Positions 26,501 to 34,609 of a stretch of 64,000 nt of DNA are shown here, in pieces. The notes under the pieces were generated by a model, which searched no databases, had not been told where the DNA came from, and saw only the letters and a list, made by a program, of their open reading frames with translations. How positions within the stretch are numbered: the first letter of the stretch is position 1; each line of letters starts with the position of its first letter. Origin of the DNA: Pseudanabaena sp. FACHB-1998 (GTDB lineage: Bacteria > Cyanobacteriota > Cyanobacteriia > Pseudanabaenales > Pseudanabaenaceae); NCBI RefSeq assembly GCF_014696355.1, contig NZ_JACJQA010000003.1, positions 124,001 through 188,000 on the forward strand, written 5' to 3'. The position numbers and the translations under genes were made by a program.

Positions 26501-28174
26501 ATGAATAGAACAACAAGATATGCTTTTGACAATTTCAATTTACTGCTTGGATTGGCGATCGCTTTAGGTTATTTCGTAATGCCTCAACCTAGCGATGCAG
26601 AACTGAACAAGCAAAAGAATTTGCCAGAGGTAAAATTAGTATCTGAAAAAACTAGAGATTCCAAAATCGCGCAAGCCAAGACTATCCAAAAAGTTCAGCT
26701 AATTGGAAATACTATTCTCACAACAGCAGAAGTAAATCCCATCCTCCAATCTCTAAGCAATCAAACCATCACTCCTGAAACAGTTGAAGCGATCGCTGAA
26801 GCACTCACCCAAATTTATATCAGTAAAGGCTACGTTACTTCTCTCGTCAAATTTGACCCACAAGATCCCAATAGCATTATTAATGGAGTTGCTCAAATTA
26901 GAGCGATCGAAGGACAAATTGAACGAATTGATATTGTAGGGCTATCCCATACTAATCCTGATTATGTGCGATCGCGCCTAAATTTAGGGATCACAAATCC
27001 ATTTAATGCCAACCAAATTGAAGATCAATTAAGACTGTTAAGGAGCGATCCACTATTTCGGAGTGTTACCTCTAGTCTCAAGCCTAGCAATACCGAAGGG
27101 AAAAGTTTGCTAGTTGTCCAAATAGAAGAGGTAAATCAGTTAACTGGTTCCGTCAGCTTTGACAATTACTCTCCAGTTTCCGTTGGTTCCGAGCGCATTG
27201 GTGGGACGCTAAACTATCGGAACCTCACAAGGTTTGGTGATTTACTCACTACCTCTTACTATCGCAGCACTACAGGCGGTTCCAATCTTTACGACTTGAG
27301 CTATAGCATACCCGTTAATCCCATGAATGGTACTGTAGCAATCCGCTACGCTCCAAATAACTATCGCATTACCATTTCTCCCTTCTCAGATTTAAACATC
27401 CGTGGTTCCAATAGTGTCTATGACATCGTTTATCGGCAACCCCTCATTCGTTCGCCTAGAGAAGAATTTGCGCTCTCCTTAGGATTTAATTATCAAACTG
27501 GTCAAACCTTCCTATTTGAGAACCTTGCCGTTCCTTTTGGCATTGGTCCCGATGCTAATGGAGTCAGTACCACCAGTGTTTTTCGCTTTGGACAAGACTA
27601 CACTCTTCGCGATACCGAGGGTACTTGGGCTTTGCGATCGCAATTCAATCTGGGTACAGGATTATTTAACGCCACCTTTGTCACTACCCCTAATGCTGGG
27701 TTCTTCAGTTGGATCGGACAAGCGCAACGGGTGCAAGTATTAGGCAGTGATGCCCTTTTGATTGCGTCCCTTGATTCCCAATTATCTGCCAATGCTCTAT
27801 TACCATCTCAACAATTTGTGATTGGTGGTGGTCAGTCATTGCGAGGCTTTCGCCAAAATGCGCGATCAGGCGACAATGGCATCAGGTTGAGTCTGGAAAC
27901 TCGCATCACTGCGATGCGTGAAGAAAAGAGCAGGCGATCGCTTGTCCAAATTGCGCCATTTATCGATCTCGGTGCGGTTTGGAATAATGGCAATAATCCC
28001 ACACCTTCTCAATCTCAAAGTTTTTTAGCCGCAAGTGGGCTAGGCTTAATTATCGAACCCATCGAGCGACTTATTTTACGCCTTGATGCAGCCATTCCCT
28101 TTGTAAATCTGCAACAGCGCGGTAACAATCTCCAAGATGCTGCTGTTTATTTCAGCACTAGCTATCAGTTCTAA
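26501..28174 (+). CDS. TpsB/ShlB/FhaC-family outer-membrane secretion protein
   Basis: About 557 residues from ATG 26501 (GTG 26489 adds four). A signal sequence precedes two POTRA domains (about 65-225), the second recognisable in RIDIVGLSHTNPDYVRSRLNL and NPFNANQIEDQLRLLRSDPLF. The C-terminal 16-strand barrel includes the conserved VIGGGQSLRGFRQNARSGDNG loop (VRGF-type motif 3) and ends in Phe (STSYQF), typical of outer-membrane barrels. Partner of the upstream haemagglutinin-CHAT protein in two-partner (type Vb) secretion. Confidence 0.92.
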   Translation: MNRTTRYAFDNFNLLLGLAIALGYFVMPQPSDAELNKQKNLPEVKLVSEKTRDSKIAQAKTIQKVQLIGNTILTTAEVNPILQSLSNQTITPETVEAIAEALTQIYISKGYVTSLVKFDPQDPNSIINGVAQIRAIEGQIERIDIVGLSHTNPDYVRSRLNLGITNPFNANQIEDQLRLLRSDPLFRSVTSSLKPSNTEGKSLLVVQIEEVNQLTGSVSFDNYSPVSVGSERIGGTLNYRNLTRFGDLLTTSYYRSTTGGSNLYDLSYSIPVNPMNGTVAIRYAPNNYRITISPFSDLNIRGSNSVYDIVYRQPLIRSPREEFALSLGFNYQTGQTFLFENLAVPFGIGPDANGVSTTSVFRFGQDYTLRDTEGTWALRSQFNLGTGLFNATFVTTPNAGFFSWIGQAQRVQVLGSDALLIASLDSQLSANALLPSQQFVIGGGQSLRGFRQNARSGDNGIRLSLETRITAMREEKSRRSLVQIAPFIDLGAVWNNGNNPTPSQSQSFLAASGLGLIIEPIERLILRLDAAIPFVNLQQRGNNLQDAAVYFSTSYQF

Positions 28175-28197
28175 GTACCTCGTAGAGACCAGATAAG

Positions 28198-28226
28198 CTG
28201 ATTCGTCCGCTTCGCGGACGAATCAG
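28198..28226. repeat. Perfect palindrome, 13-bp arms
   Basis: Arms 28198-28210 and 28214-28226 around TTC, 23 bp after the tpsB-like stop; likely terminator position. Confidence 0.85.
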
Positions 28227-28236
28227 ACAATTATTT

Positions 28237-28378
28237 ACTGATGTTGCGTGGAAGTTTCCAAGACCCTCACCCCTAGCCCCTCTCCCAAAAGGGGAGAGGG
28301 GAACAAGAAATTGTCTTACTCCCCTTCTCCCTTGATGGGAGAGGGGACTGGGGGGTGAGGGTTCCACGTAACATCAGT
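28237..28378 (+). repeat. ACTGATGTT-ended element, copy 2
   Basis: 142 bp. Ends ACTGATGTTGCGTGGAA and TTCCACGTAACATCAGT are inverted copies; the inside has the two C/G-rich hairpins also seen at 4832-4974 and 30018-30172. Confidence 0.88.
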
Positions 28379-28393
28379 TAATCATGTCTACCC

Positions 28394-28426
28394 ACTTAAA
28401 GGCGGCGCTTTGCGCCGCCTTTAAGT
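28394..28426 (-). terminator. Palindrome at the 3' end of gltX
   Basis: 15-bp arms 28394-28408 and 28412-28426 around TTT; directly abuts the gltX stop (28427-28429). Likely terminates gltX. Confidence 0.8.
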
Positions 28427-29863
28427 CTATTGGTTTAACGCTCTTTGGAGACGGCTTAAAGCTAAGCCTTTGCGGTGAAGTAATACCAAAGTAGGTAAGA
28501 TCTCTGGCCCATGCAGATCGCCTGTGAGGGCGGCGCGTAGGGGTTTCATCACTGCACCTTTTTTCACCCCTTGGGACTTTGTGACGGTCTTAATGATTTC
28601 ACCAGCACTCTCAGCATCAAGGTCAGCAACTTCCTTAAGAGCCTCAATCAGGGCGGTGATAATGCCAAAAACAGGTTCACCTTGCAGCGTAGTCTTTGCT
28701 TCTTCGGTGTAGTCCTCAAACTCAGTGAAGAAAAACTTGCTAATCGTCGCCGCATCGGTCAAGAGCGTTAAGCTAGGCGCAATGAGCTTAGTCAGATCGA
28801 GCAACCACTGCCGATCTACTGTTTCTAAATCATAGCCAGCATCTTTGAGAAAGGGAATTAGGCGATCGCATACATCCTCGGTGGGTAAAGAATGTAAATA
28901 TTGGCTATTAATCCAATTCAACTTATCCCAATCAAATTTTGCGCCTGCCTTATTTACGCGATCAAAGCTAAAAATTTGAGAGGCTTCTTGGAGGGTGAAA
29001 AGTTCCTTGCCATCGCTTGGAGACCAACCCAACAAAGCCATGTAGTTATTAAAGGCTTCGGGAATATAACCCATATTCCGAAATTCCCAAACCGAAGTTG
29101 CGCCATCACGTTTGGAGATTTTTGCGCCTTGCTGATTGAGAATTAGCGGCGTATGTCCAAACTGAGGTGGAGTTGCACCAAGAGCTTCATAAATCAAAAT
29201 TTGTTTAGCGGTATTCGCAATATGATCTTCTCCACGAATTACTTGGGTAATTTGCATATCAATATCGTCTACGACTACCGCAAAGTTATATAGAGGTAAG
29301 CCAATATTGCCTTGCTCATCGACACGGGCAATCACCATATCGCCGCCAAGGTCGCTGCTGCTCCATGACACATTACCGCGTACTAGGTCATTCCATGCAA
29401 CGGTGCGGGGTTCCTCAATGATAAAGCGGACAACGGGACGACGACCTTCGGCTTCAAAGGCTTGACGTTGCTCATCGGTGAGGTTGCGATGGCGATTGTC
29501 ATAACGGGGGGCTTGTTTATTAGCTTTTTGGGCTTCGCGCATTGCGTCTAGCTCCGCCTCAGTGCTGTAGCAAAAGTAAGCTTTTTTGTCAGCTAGCAAC
29601 TTTTGAACAGTGGCGATATAGCGATCGCTGCGTTGGGTTTGGAAAAAGGGACCCTCATCAAAATTAATTCCCAGCCAAGCCAAGCCTTCTAAAATATTCT
29701 GAGTATATTCATCCTTAGATCTTTCGCGATCGGTGTCTTCGACTCTCAGGATAAATGTCCCTTGTTGGTTACGGGCATATAGCCAGTTAAATACGGCTGT
29801 ACGGGCCGTGCCTATATGTAGGTTACCCGTTGGGCTTGGTGCAATACGAACTCGAACAGACAT
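28427..29863 (-). CDS. gltX: Glutamyl-tRNA synthetase
   Basis: 478 residues, the usual bacterial length. Class I signatures are visible: the HIGH-like motif in PSPTGNLHIGTARTAVFNWL, and KISKRDG (KMSKS-like) at about residue 250. It charges tRNA-Glu, and in cyanobacteria this also supplies Glu-tRNA for tetrapyrrole synthesis by the C5 pathway and for Gln-tRNA transamidation. Single gene bounded by repeats on both sides. Confidence 0.97.
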   Translation of the reverse strand: MSVRVRIAPSPTGNLHIGTARTAVFNWLYARNQQGTFILRVEDTDRERSKDEYTQNILEGLAWLGINFDEGPFFQTQRSDRYIATVQKLLADKKAYFCYSTEAELDAMREAQKANKQAPRYDNRHRNLTDEQRQAFEAEGRRPVVRFIIEEPRTVAWNDLVRGNVSWSSSDLGGDMVIARVDEQGNIGLPLYNFAVVVDDIDMQITQVIRGEDHIANTAKQILIYEALGATPPQFGHTPLILNQQGAKISKRDGATSVWEFRNMGYIPEAFNNYMALLGWSPSDGKELFTLQEASQIFSFDRVNKAGAKFDWDKLNWINSQYLHSLPTEDVCDRLIPFLKDAGYDLETVDRQWLLDLTKLIAPSLTLLTDAATISKFFFTEFEDYTEEAKTTLQGEPVFGIITALIEALKEVADLDAESAGEIIKTVTKSQGVKKGAVMKPLRAALTGDLHGPEILPTLVLLHRKGLALSRLQRALNQ

Positions 29864-29927
29864 GAATTTGTAAACGTTATAAAATCCGATTATCCTTCAT
29901 ATAGCACTTTTCAAGCAAGGTAGGGAG

Positions 29928-29957
29928 TTTGTTTATCCGCCTTCGGCGAATAAACAA
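29928..29957. repeat. Short palindrome with TTC loop
   Basis: GTTTATCCGCC-TTC-GGCGAATAAAC core with one mismatch in the arms; upstream of gltX in its promoter-side gap. Confidence 0.7.
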
Positions 29958-30017
29958 CGCCGACATTGACCATAATCTCCCATTAATGTTTGTGGTTTAT
30001 GCTTAAAGCTTTAACTA

Positions 30018-30172
30018 ACTGATGTTCCGTGGAAGCTTACAAGACCCTCACCCCTAGCCCCTCTCCCAAAAGGGGAGAGGGGAACAAGAAACTACTAGTC
30101 TTGCTCCCCCTCTCCCTTAATGGGAGAGGGGGCTGGGGGGTGAGGGCGATATTCATTCCACGTAGCATCAGT
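30018..30172 (+). repeat. ACTGATGTT-ended element, copy 3
   Basis: 155 bp, same orientation as copy 2, with ends ACTGATGTTCCGTGGAA and TTCCACGTAGCATCAGT. It is slightly longer because of extra bases between and beside the two hairpins. Together with 29928-29957 and 30232-30270 it fills the 489-bp gap upstream of the channel gene. Confidence 0.88.
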
Positions 30173-30231
30173 AACTATTTGATTATGTCCAACTACTTAC
30201 AGTAATTGCCGAGCAAACGAGCTACAAAAAG

Positions 30232-30270
30232 ATTTTTTGAAAGTGTTGCTTCGCCACACTTTCAAAAAAT
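30232..30270. repeat. Palindrome, 15-bp arms
   Basis: Arms 30232-30246 and 30256-30270 (ATTTTTTGAAAGTGT) around a 9-nt loop; related to the AGTGTTGC-tip family at 21595. Confidence 0.8.
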
Positions 30271-30352
30271 TTCTGGGTTCGGGTTTAAGCACAAAGCACT
30301 GTAGGCTATTAATTTTGTCACGATCGGATCGATGAATATCGATCAATAAAGA

Positions 30353-32821
30353 ATGAGATCACTTGCCCTACTCATTAAAAATTGTTTACTTGATTTAGAG
30401 ATCAAAGTAAATGTCACCATTCGACAAAAGCGCAAAGAACTGCATATTTTGTTAGAGTCTACCTTTTTTGGCGATCGCCAAAGGCTGCTCGAGACAATTG
30501 ACAAGTGTTTGCAAGATGTTGATGATCATTTAAAAATAGCCAGAATTTATGCTTTTCAGTTTGGACAACCTTTACCACAATGGATCGAAATAATCGATCT
30601 CGATCAACCTCCCGAAAGTACTGGCAAAGCTAAAGAAGAATTTATTGCCAGAATTTTTGAGAAAGAACCTGAAAAAGAATCGGAGAAGGTGGCTGTATGC
30701 GATCGCTTTATTATTTGCGGCTTAGGGAGTTTAGGGCAACATTCGGTATTTAATTTAAAGAAGTTTGCCTATGGGGAATATGAAGTCAAAATCTGCGCGA
30801 TCGATAAGATGCAGCCAGAGATAATGGAATTTGATAACTTTAATGAATTGCTAGATGAGCCTTTAATCATTGGCGATTGTCGGCGCTCAGAGGCTTTAAT
30901 TAAGGCGGGAATCTATGACTGTCGAGCAGTTTTGTTGGTAACGAGTAATGAGAATATCAACATTGAGACTGCCATCTCAGCAAGGCGACTTAATCCGAAT
31001 GTCCATCTTGTGGTTCGCTCTTCGCGGCAAAATCTCAATCAATTACTGAAGGATCAGTTAGGGAACTTTGTAGCCCTTGATCCTGTAGATTTACCTGCGG
31101 CGGCTTTTGCCGTAGCAGGTTTGGGTGAGGGGACTTTGGGCTTATTTCAAATAGGCGATCGCAAATTGCGGATTGTGGAACGTAATTTAGAAGCAGACGA
31201 TTATCAATTTATAAATACGCCTGCCTATTTGCTCCATAAAAAATATTTGCGCCTGTTAAGTATTGATGATACTCAGAGCGATCGCCTGTTTTTTCAATGG
31301 CAACCTGATCAATTCCTGCAAATTAACAACACAATCGCCTTCATAGAATGTTTGGATAACGATACATCTCTAATTAATAATAAGAATAATTATAGGAATA
31401 GTTACGGACGTAAGAAAAGTGAATTAGTAGGAAATCAAGAACATTCTCAATTATCTAACTGGGGAGATTTACAGAGCCTTGACACCATCAAGCAACAAAT
31501 CTCCCATCAAAGCTTAGGGGGCTATTTGGGCAGCTATTTGGGCAACTATTTGGGCAACTATAAATGGAAACAAATAGTTACTTGGTTTAAAGCAGAGCGA
31601 TCGCGCAGTTTAGTACTTTTTGGCGTAATTACAGCGATCGGACTTTTGTCGATCAGTTCCGTAGTTTTGTACTACAACGTGCCGAATATGTCGTGGCAAA
31701 GTGCCATCTCTACGAGTACGATTTTGCTTTTGGGAGGCTATGGCGATGTTTTTGGCGGCTTAGGTGGAGAGGATCGCGTTCCCTTTTGGCTAATGATTTT
31801 TTGCATAGCCATTACCCTCATTAGTTTGCTATTTGTCTTAGGAGTAGTCGGGTTAATTGCAGATAAAATCCTCAGCGCTAAATTTGAATTTTTTAAGCGA
31901 TCGCTCCCTTTACCAGAACGCGATCACATTATCCTGATTGGATTTGGCAGATTAGGACAAAGGATCGCTGATCTTCTCTTTAAGTTACAGATTCCATTTA
32001 TTATCGTCAGCGAAAATCCCCATGATTGTGACCTTGCTGCTAAGGTTCCTTGGCTAACAGGCAGCACTATTGAGGAACTCTCTAAAACCAATCTTGCAAT
32101 GGCAAGGAGCATTCTCACGGTCACCGACGATCAAATGCTCAATCTCGAAGCGGCTTTATTGGCTCGTGATGCGGCAAAAAAAGCTAACAGAGAGATGAAT
32201 CTCGCCATTCGTACCTACGATCGCTACTTCAGCGAAAATCTCGCGGAATTATTACCGAAATCTCAATCCTTTTGCGCCTATGCTCTATCGGCAGAAGCGT
32301 TTGCAGGAGCAGCTTTTGGCGAAAATATGCTCAGCTTATTTCGATTAAATCAGCGCACAGTGCTAGTGGCGGAATATCTAATTACGGAGAACGATACTCT
32401 CATTGGGAAGAATCTATCGCAAATTGCCTACGGCTATACCGTTGTGCCAGTCTATTTAAAAACCCGTGAGCCTAAAGCGGGTGGTCATCGCGACTTCTTT
32501 ATGCCATCCGATGATGAGGTGATGAAGATAGGCGATCGCTTGACGGTTTTAGCTTCTATTTCTGGGTTGCGTCGCATTGAGCTAGGCAATCTCCGTGCGC
32601 CCAAGCAATGGCAACTGCGGGCTAAGCCGCCCCTTAATTCGAGTGTGTTACTTGATGCGGGAAATAAGCTCAAAAACATCTCTGGTTGCGACTTGGAGCT
32701 TGCCCGTAGGTTTATGCAAAGTCTCCCTGCGGCGATCGAGTTACCGATGTATGACACTCAAGCCCATCGCTTAGGACAAGCACTCATGCGTCTTTTACCA
32801 ATTAAAATTTATCCACTTTAA
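30353..32821 (+). CDS. Potassium-channel-like protein with two TrkA-N (RCK) domains
   Basis: 822 residues. An N-terminal region of about 110 residues is followed by a first Rossmann RCK domain (about 118-260; FIICGLGSLGQHSVFNLKKF). Two hydrophobic helices (about 418-442 and 483-510) flank a pore loop with a GGYGD filter-like motif at 461-465. A second RCK follows (about 521-640; HIILIGFGRLGQRIADLL) with a TrkA-C-like end. K+ channels usually have TVGYGD and their RCKs after the pore; here one RCK precedes the pore and the filter reads LLGGYGD. Three 12-bp units encoding YLG(S/N) sit just before the first pore helix. A gated ion channel is the best reading; ion selectivity is uncertain. Confidence 0.8.
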   Translation: MRSLALLIKNCLLDLEIKVNVTIRQKRKELHILLESTFFGDRQRLLETIDKCLQDVDDHLKIARIYAFQFGQPLPQWIEIIDLDQPPESTGKAKEEFIARIFEKEPEKESEKVAVCDRFIICGLGSLGQHSVFNLKKFAYGEYEVKICAIDKMQPEIMEFDNFNELLDEPLIIGDCRRSEALIKAGIYDCRAVLLVTSNENINIETAISARRLNPNVHLVVRSSRQNLNQLLKDQLGNFVALDPVDLPAAAFAVAGLGEGTLGLFQIGDRKLRIVERNLEADDYQFINTPAYLLHKKYLRLLSIDDTQSDRLFFQWQPDQFLQINNTIAFIECLDNDTSLINNKNNYRNSYGRKKSELVGNQEHSQLSNWGDLQSLDTIKQQISHQSLGGYLGSYLGNYLGNYKWKQIVTWFKAERSRSLVLFGVITAIGLLSISSVVLYYNVPNMSWQSAISTSTILLLGGYGDVFGGLGGEDRVPFWLMIFCIAITLISLLFVLGVVGLIADKILSAKFEFFKRSLPLPERDHIILIGFGRLGQRIADLLFKLQIPFIIVSENPHDCDLAAKVPWLTGSTIEELSKTNLAMARSILTVTDDQMLNLEAALLARDAAKKANREMNLAIRTYDRYFSENLAELLPKSQSFCAYALSAEAFAGAAFGENMLSLFRLNQRTVLVAEYLITENDTLIGKNLSQIAYGYTVVPVYLKTREPKAGGHRDFFMPSDDEVMKIGDRLTVLASISGLRRIELGNLRAPKQWQLRAKPPLNSSVLLDAGNKLKNISGCDLELARRFMQSLPAAIELPMYDTQAHRLGQALMRLLPIKIYPL
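31521..31556 (+). repeat. Three tandem 12-bp units inside the channel gene
   Basis: CTATTTGGGCAR repeated three times, encoding YLGS-YLGN-YLGN in the linker between the first RCK and the pore. In-frame copy-number change would lengthen or shorten this linker. Confidence 0.85.
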
Positions 32822-32846
32822 ACAAGCGCAAAGCTTTCATTAACCC

Positions 32847-32882
32847 AAAGATAAGTGACGGTACTTCGCGCCACTTATCTTT
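32847..32882 (+). terminator. Hairpin after the channel gene
   Basis: 11-bp arms 32847-32857 and 32872-32882 (AAAGATAAGTG) followed by TTTTTGG; a plausible rho-independent terminator 25 bp after the stop. Confidence 0.7.
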
Positions 32883-33040
32883 TTTGGTTTTGAGTAGCTA
32901 CAGCTTTTCTTTATATTTTGTAATTTTTAATACAGAAAAATACGCATCAACTATTTTTGTAGCAAAATATACTAAGTAATATAATCAACGCAAAAAATAT
33001 AGTGGCGCGAGATCGAGCCATTAAGACTAGGAGTAATGTT

Positions 33041-33436
33041 ATGAACCAAGTTACCAATTCTGCCTTTCTTTACGGCGGCTCGACAGTTTCTGATAGTTAC
33101 AAGAAACATCTGGCAAGTATGTGGGATACCCTAGAGCGTCGGATTGAGATTGCTCGTACTAACCACAACGCCGAGCTTTTAGCGCTATTAGAACTAGAAA
33201 AAAGTGCGATCGCTCCTTATCAAGTAAAGACAATCGCGACTCCTGTTAACAATTTCGCATCGGCATGGCAATCGCTAAGGAATGTTCTATTACCCAAAGC
33301 CGAAATTAAGGTTAAGCAAGTTTGCGATCGGGCTGGCAATCAGTGGTGGTATGCCTACAATCCTTTAACAGGTCAGTCTGTCTATGCCGAAACTGATAAT
33401 GAAATGCGTCTATGGATCGAGCAACAAGCGCTATAA
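33041..33436 (+). CDS. Conserved-looking cyanobacterial protein of unknown function
   Basis: 131 residues from ATG 33041, which has AGGAGTA just upstream; earlier in-frame GTG at 33002 is less likely. No signal peptide or membrane segment. The C-terminal part (CDRAGNQWWYAYNPLTGQSVYAETDNEMRLWIE) looks like a small folded domain, while the N-terminal half is helical (MWDTLERRIEIARTNHNAELLALLELEKS). No family recognised. The sequence after the stop is a scrambled copy of the 33847-34310 region. Confidence 0.6.
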   Translation: MNQVTNSAFLYGGSTVSDSYKKHLASMWDTLERRIEIARTNHNAELLALLELEKSAIAPYQVKTIATPVNNFASAWQSLRNVLLPKAEIKVKQVCDRAGNQWWYAYNPLTGQSVYAETDNEMRLWIEQQAL

Positions 33437-33571
33437 AGTTGAACGATGAGAGGATTATTAAATACGCTTAGTTTTTGTAGTTCAGCGATCGCTTGGCGAT
33501 CGTTTTTTAAATTTGTTTATTCCTCGTTAGTTCAATAGGTGACTATTTTTCTATGCCATTTTTACTTGTCA
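33437..33571 (-). pseudogene. Scrambled partial copy of the two small genes at 33847-34609
   Basis: Read on the minus strand, it starts with the last codons of the 114-residue gene (matching 34262-34310, with a frameshift), then jumps across about 220 bp and continues with codons for KNDRQAIVELQKLSVFNN and HLIVQLYS of the 145-residue gene (matching 33966-34045). It is a decayed duplicate with an internal deletion. With the intact operon it brackets the DUF433 gene. Confidence 0.75.
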
Positions 33572-33643
33572 AAATCTTGATAACTATAGGAAAATTAATT
33601 GCTACAATGACTGTAAGCAAATGTTTATGGTAAATGTTGCCAT

Positions 33644-33850
33644 ATGGACTATCACAACATCATCACGATTGAATCTGGAAAGCGCAGTGGTAAGCCTTAC
33701 ATAAGAGGAATGCGAATTACTGTTTACGATATTTTAGAATATCTAGCTGGGGGCATGACAGAGACTGAAATTCTGGAAGATTTTTCTGAGCTTACTTTGC
33801 AGGACATTAAGGCTTGTCTGAGTTTTGCGGCTGAACGCGAGAAAAGCTAA
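33644..33850 (+). CDS. DUF433 protein, orphan antitoxin-like
   Basis: 68 residues: ITIESGKRSGKPYIRGMRITVYDILEYLAGGMTETEILEDFSELTLQDIKACLSFAAERE is a complete DUF433 domain, a winged-helix antitoxin. The usual partner, a DUF5615 PIN-like toxin, would start within a few bases after it, but instead the stop codon overlaps, tail to tail, the stop of the minus-strand gene at 33847. It is therefore an orphan, probably stranded by rearrangement. Confidence 0.88.
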   Translation: MDYHNIITIESGKRSGKPYIRGMRITVYDILEYLAGGMTETEILEDFSELTLQDIKACLSFAAEREKS

Positions 33851-34260
33851 GCTGAAATCAGTTGAAGGGTTTGTTGATTTTGTAGATACTCTAAGACCAA
33901 GAGTCTAAGATAGTCTAGCATACAGATATATGACTGCATCTGGGGATAATGCGATCGCGCTTCGCTGTAAAGTTGAACGATTAGGTGGTTGTTAAATACG
34001 CTTAGTTTTTGTAGTTCGACGATCGCTTGGCGATCGTTTTTTAAACTTCCTGACGCAGCGATTTGGCTGGCGTAACCTCGAATACTTACTGTCAGCAATT
34101 CAATTTCTTCTAATGGGGTAAATTCTGCTTCGGAGTGGGGGAAGTTTTGGGCAATTTGTTTTCTTTCTGGCTTGGTGTTTTGATAGTTCACGTTTAACTG
34201 TTCTAGGAGTTGAGCAATATAGTTTCGCTGAGATGTTAATTGATTTTGAGTTTGTGTCAT
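33847..34260 (-). CDS. Unknown 137-residue helical protein, third gene of the 2H/DSP operon
   Basis: From ATG 34260 (MTQTQNQLTSQRNYIAQLLEQL); the longer frame from 34284 would overlap the upstream gene by 20 bp. Almost entirely helical by composition, with a Gln- and Asn-rich start and a Leu-rich end (YICMLDYLRLLVLEYLQNQQTLQLI). No family recognised. It follows the 114-residue gene with a 4-bp gap, so the two are probably co-translated. Confidence 0.6.
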   Translation of the reverse strand: MTQTQNQLTSQRNYIAQLLEQLNVNYQNTKPERKQIAQNFPHSEAEFTPLEEIELLTVSIRGYASQIAASGSLKNDRQAIVELQKLSVFNNHLIVQLYSEARSHYPQMQSYICMLDYLRLLVLEYLQNQQTLQLISA

Positions 34261-34264
34261 TTGT

Positions 34265-34609
34265 TTATTCCTCGTTAGTTCCATAGGTGACTATTTTCTC
34301 AATGCCATATTGATCTGGTGGCACGATTAGAAATTCTGTACCTTTGCGGTAAACGGCTGAATCATCTTGTCGATAACCTGAGCGTGGAACTCTTATTGAG
34401 CCTTTTTTGTTAAAGTTATGTGCTTTGCGTAGATATCGAAGTATGGTAAATCCTTTTCTTTGAGCATGATCTAAGACACTTTGCGCGATGCTGCTGTAGG
34501 TTCCTGCTTCCCATTCCTTGAGATAGTTGAGTAATTCAGCTACTTCGGTATCGGTATGTCCTTCAATGATTTGGGCTAGGTATGGGTCTATGGGCGACTC
34601 ATCTTGCAT
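34265..34609 (-). CDS. Unknown 114-residue protein, second gene of the 2H/DSP operon
   Basis: Begins with a helical acidic segment (MQDESPIDPYLAQIIEGHTDTEVAELLNYLKEWEAGTYSSIAQSVLDHAQRKG) and ends with a compact basic-to-beta stretch (GSIRVPRSGYRQDDSAVYRKGTEFLIVPPDQYGIEKIVTYG). The C-terminal part has the size and feel of a small RNase-toxin-like domain, but I cannot name it, so no function is given. It overlaps the 2H/DSP gene by 11 bp, which points to coupled expression. Confidence 0.6.
   Translation of the reverse strand: MQDESPIDPYLAQIIEGHTDTEVAELLNYLKEWEAGTYSSIAQSVLDHAQRKGFTILRYLRKAHNFNKKGSIRVPRSGYRQDDSAVYRKGTEFLIVPPDQYGIEKIVTYGTNEE

Noticed and set aside
28158-28367. Small open frame after the tpsB-like gene
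   Set aside because: It is a reading through the ACTGATGTT element copy and the neighbouring palindrome, not a gene.
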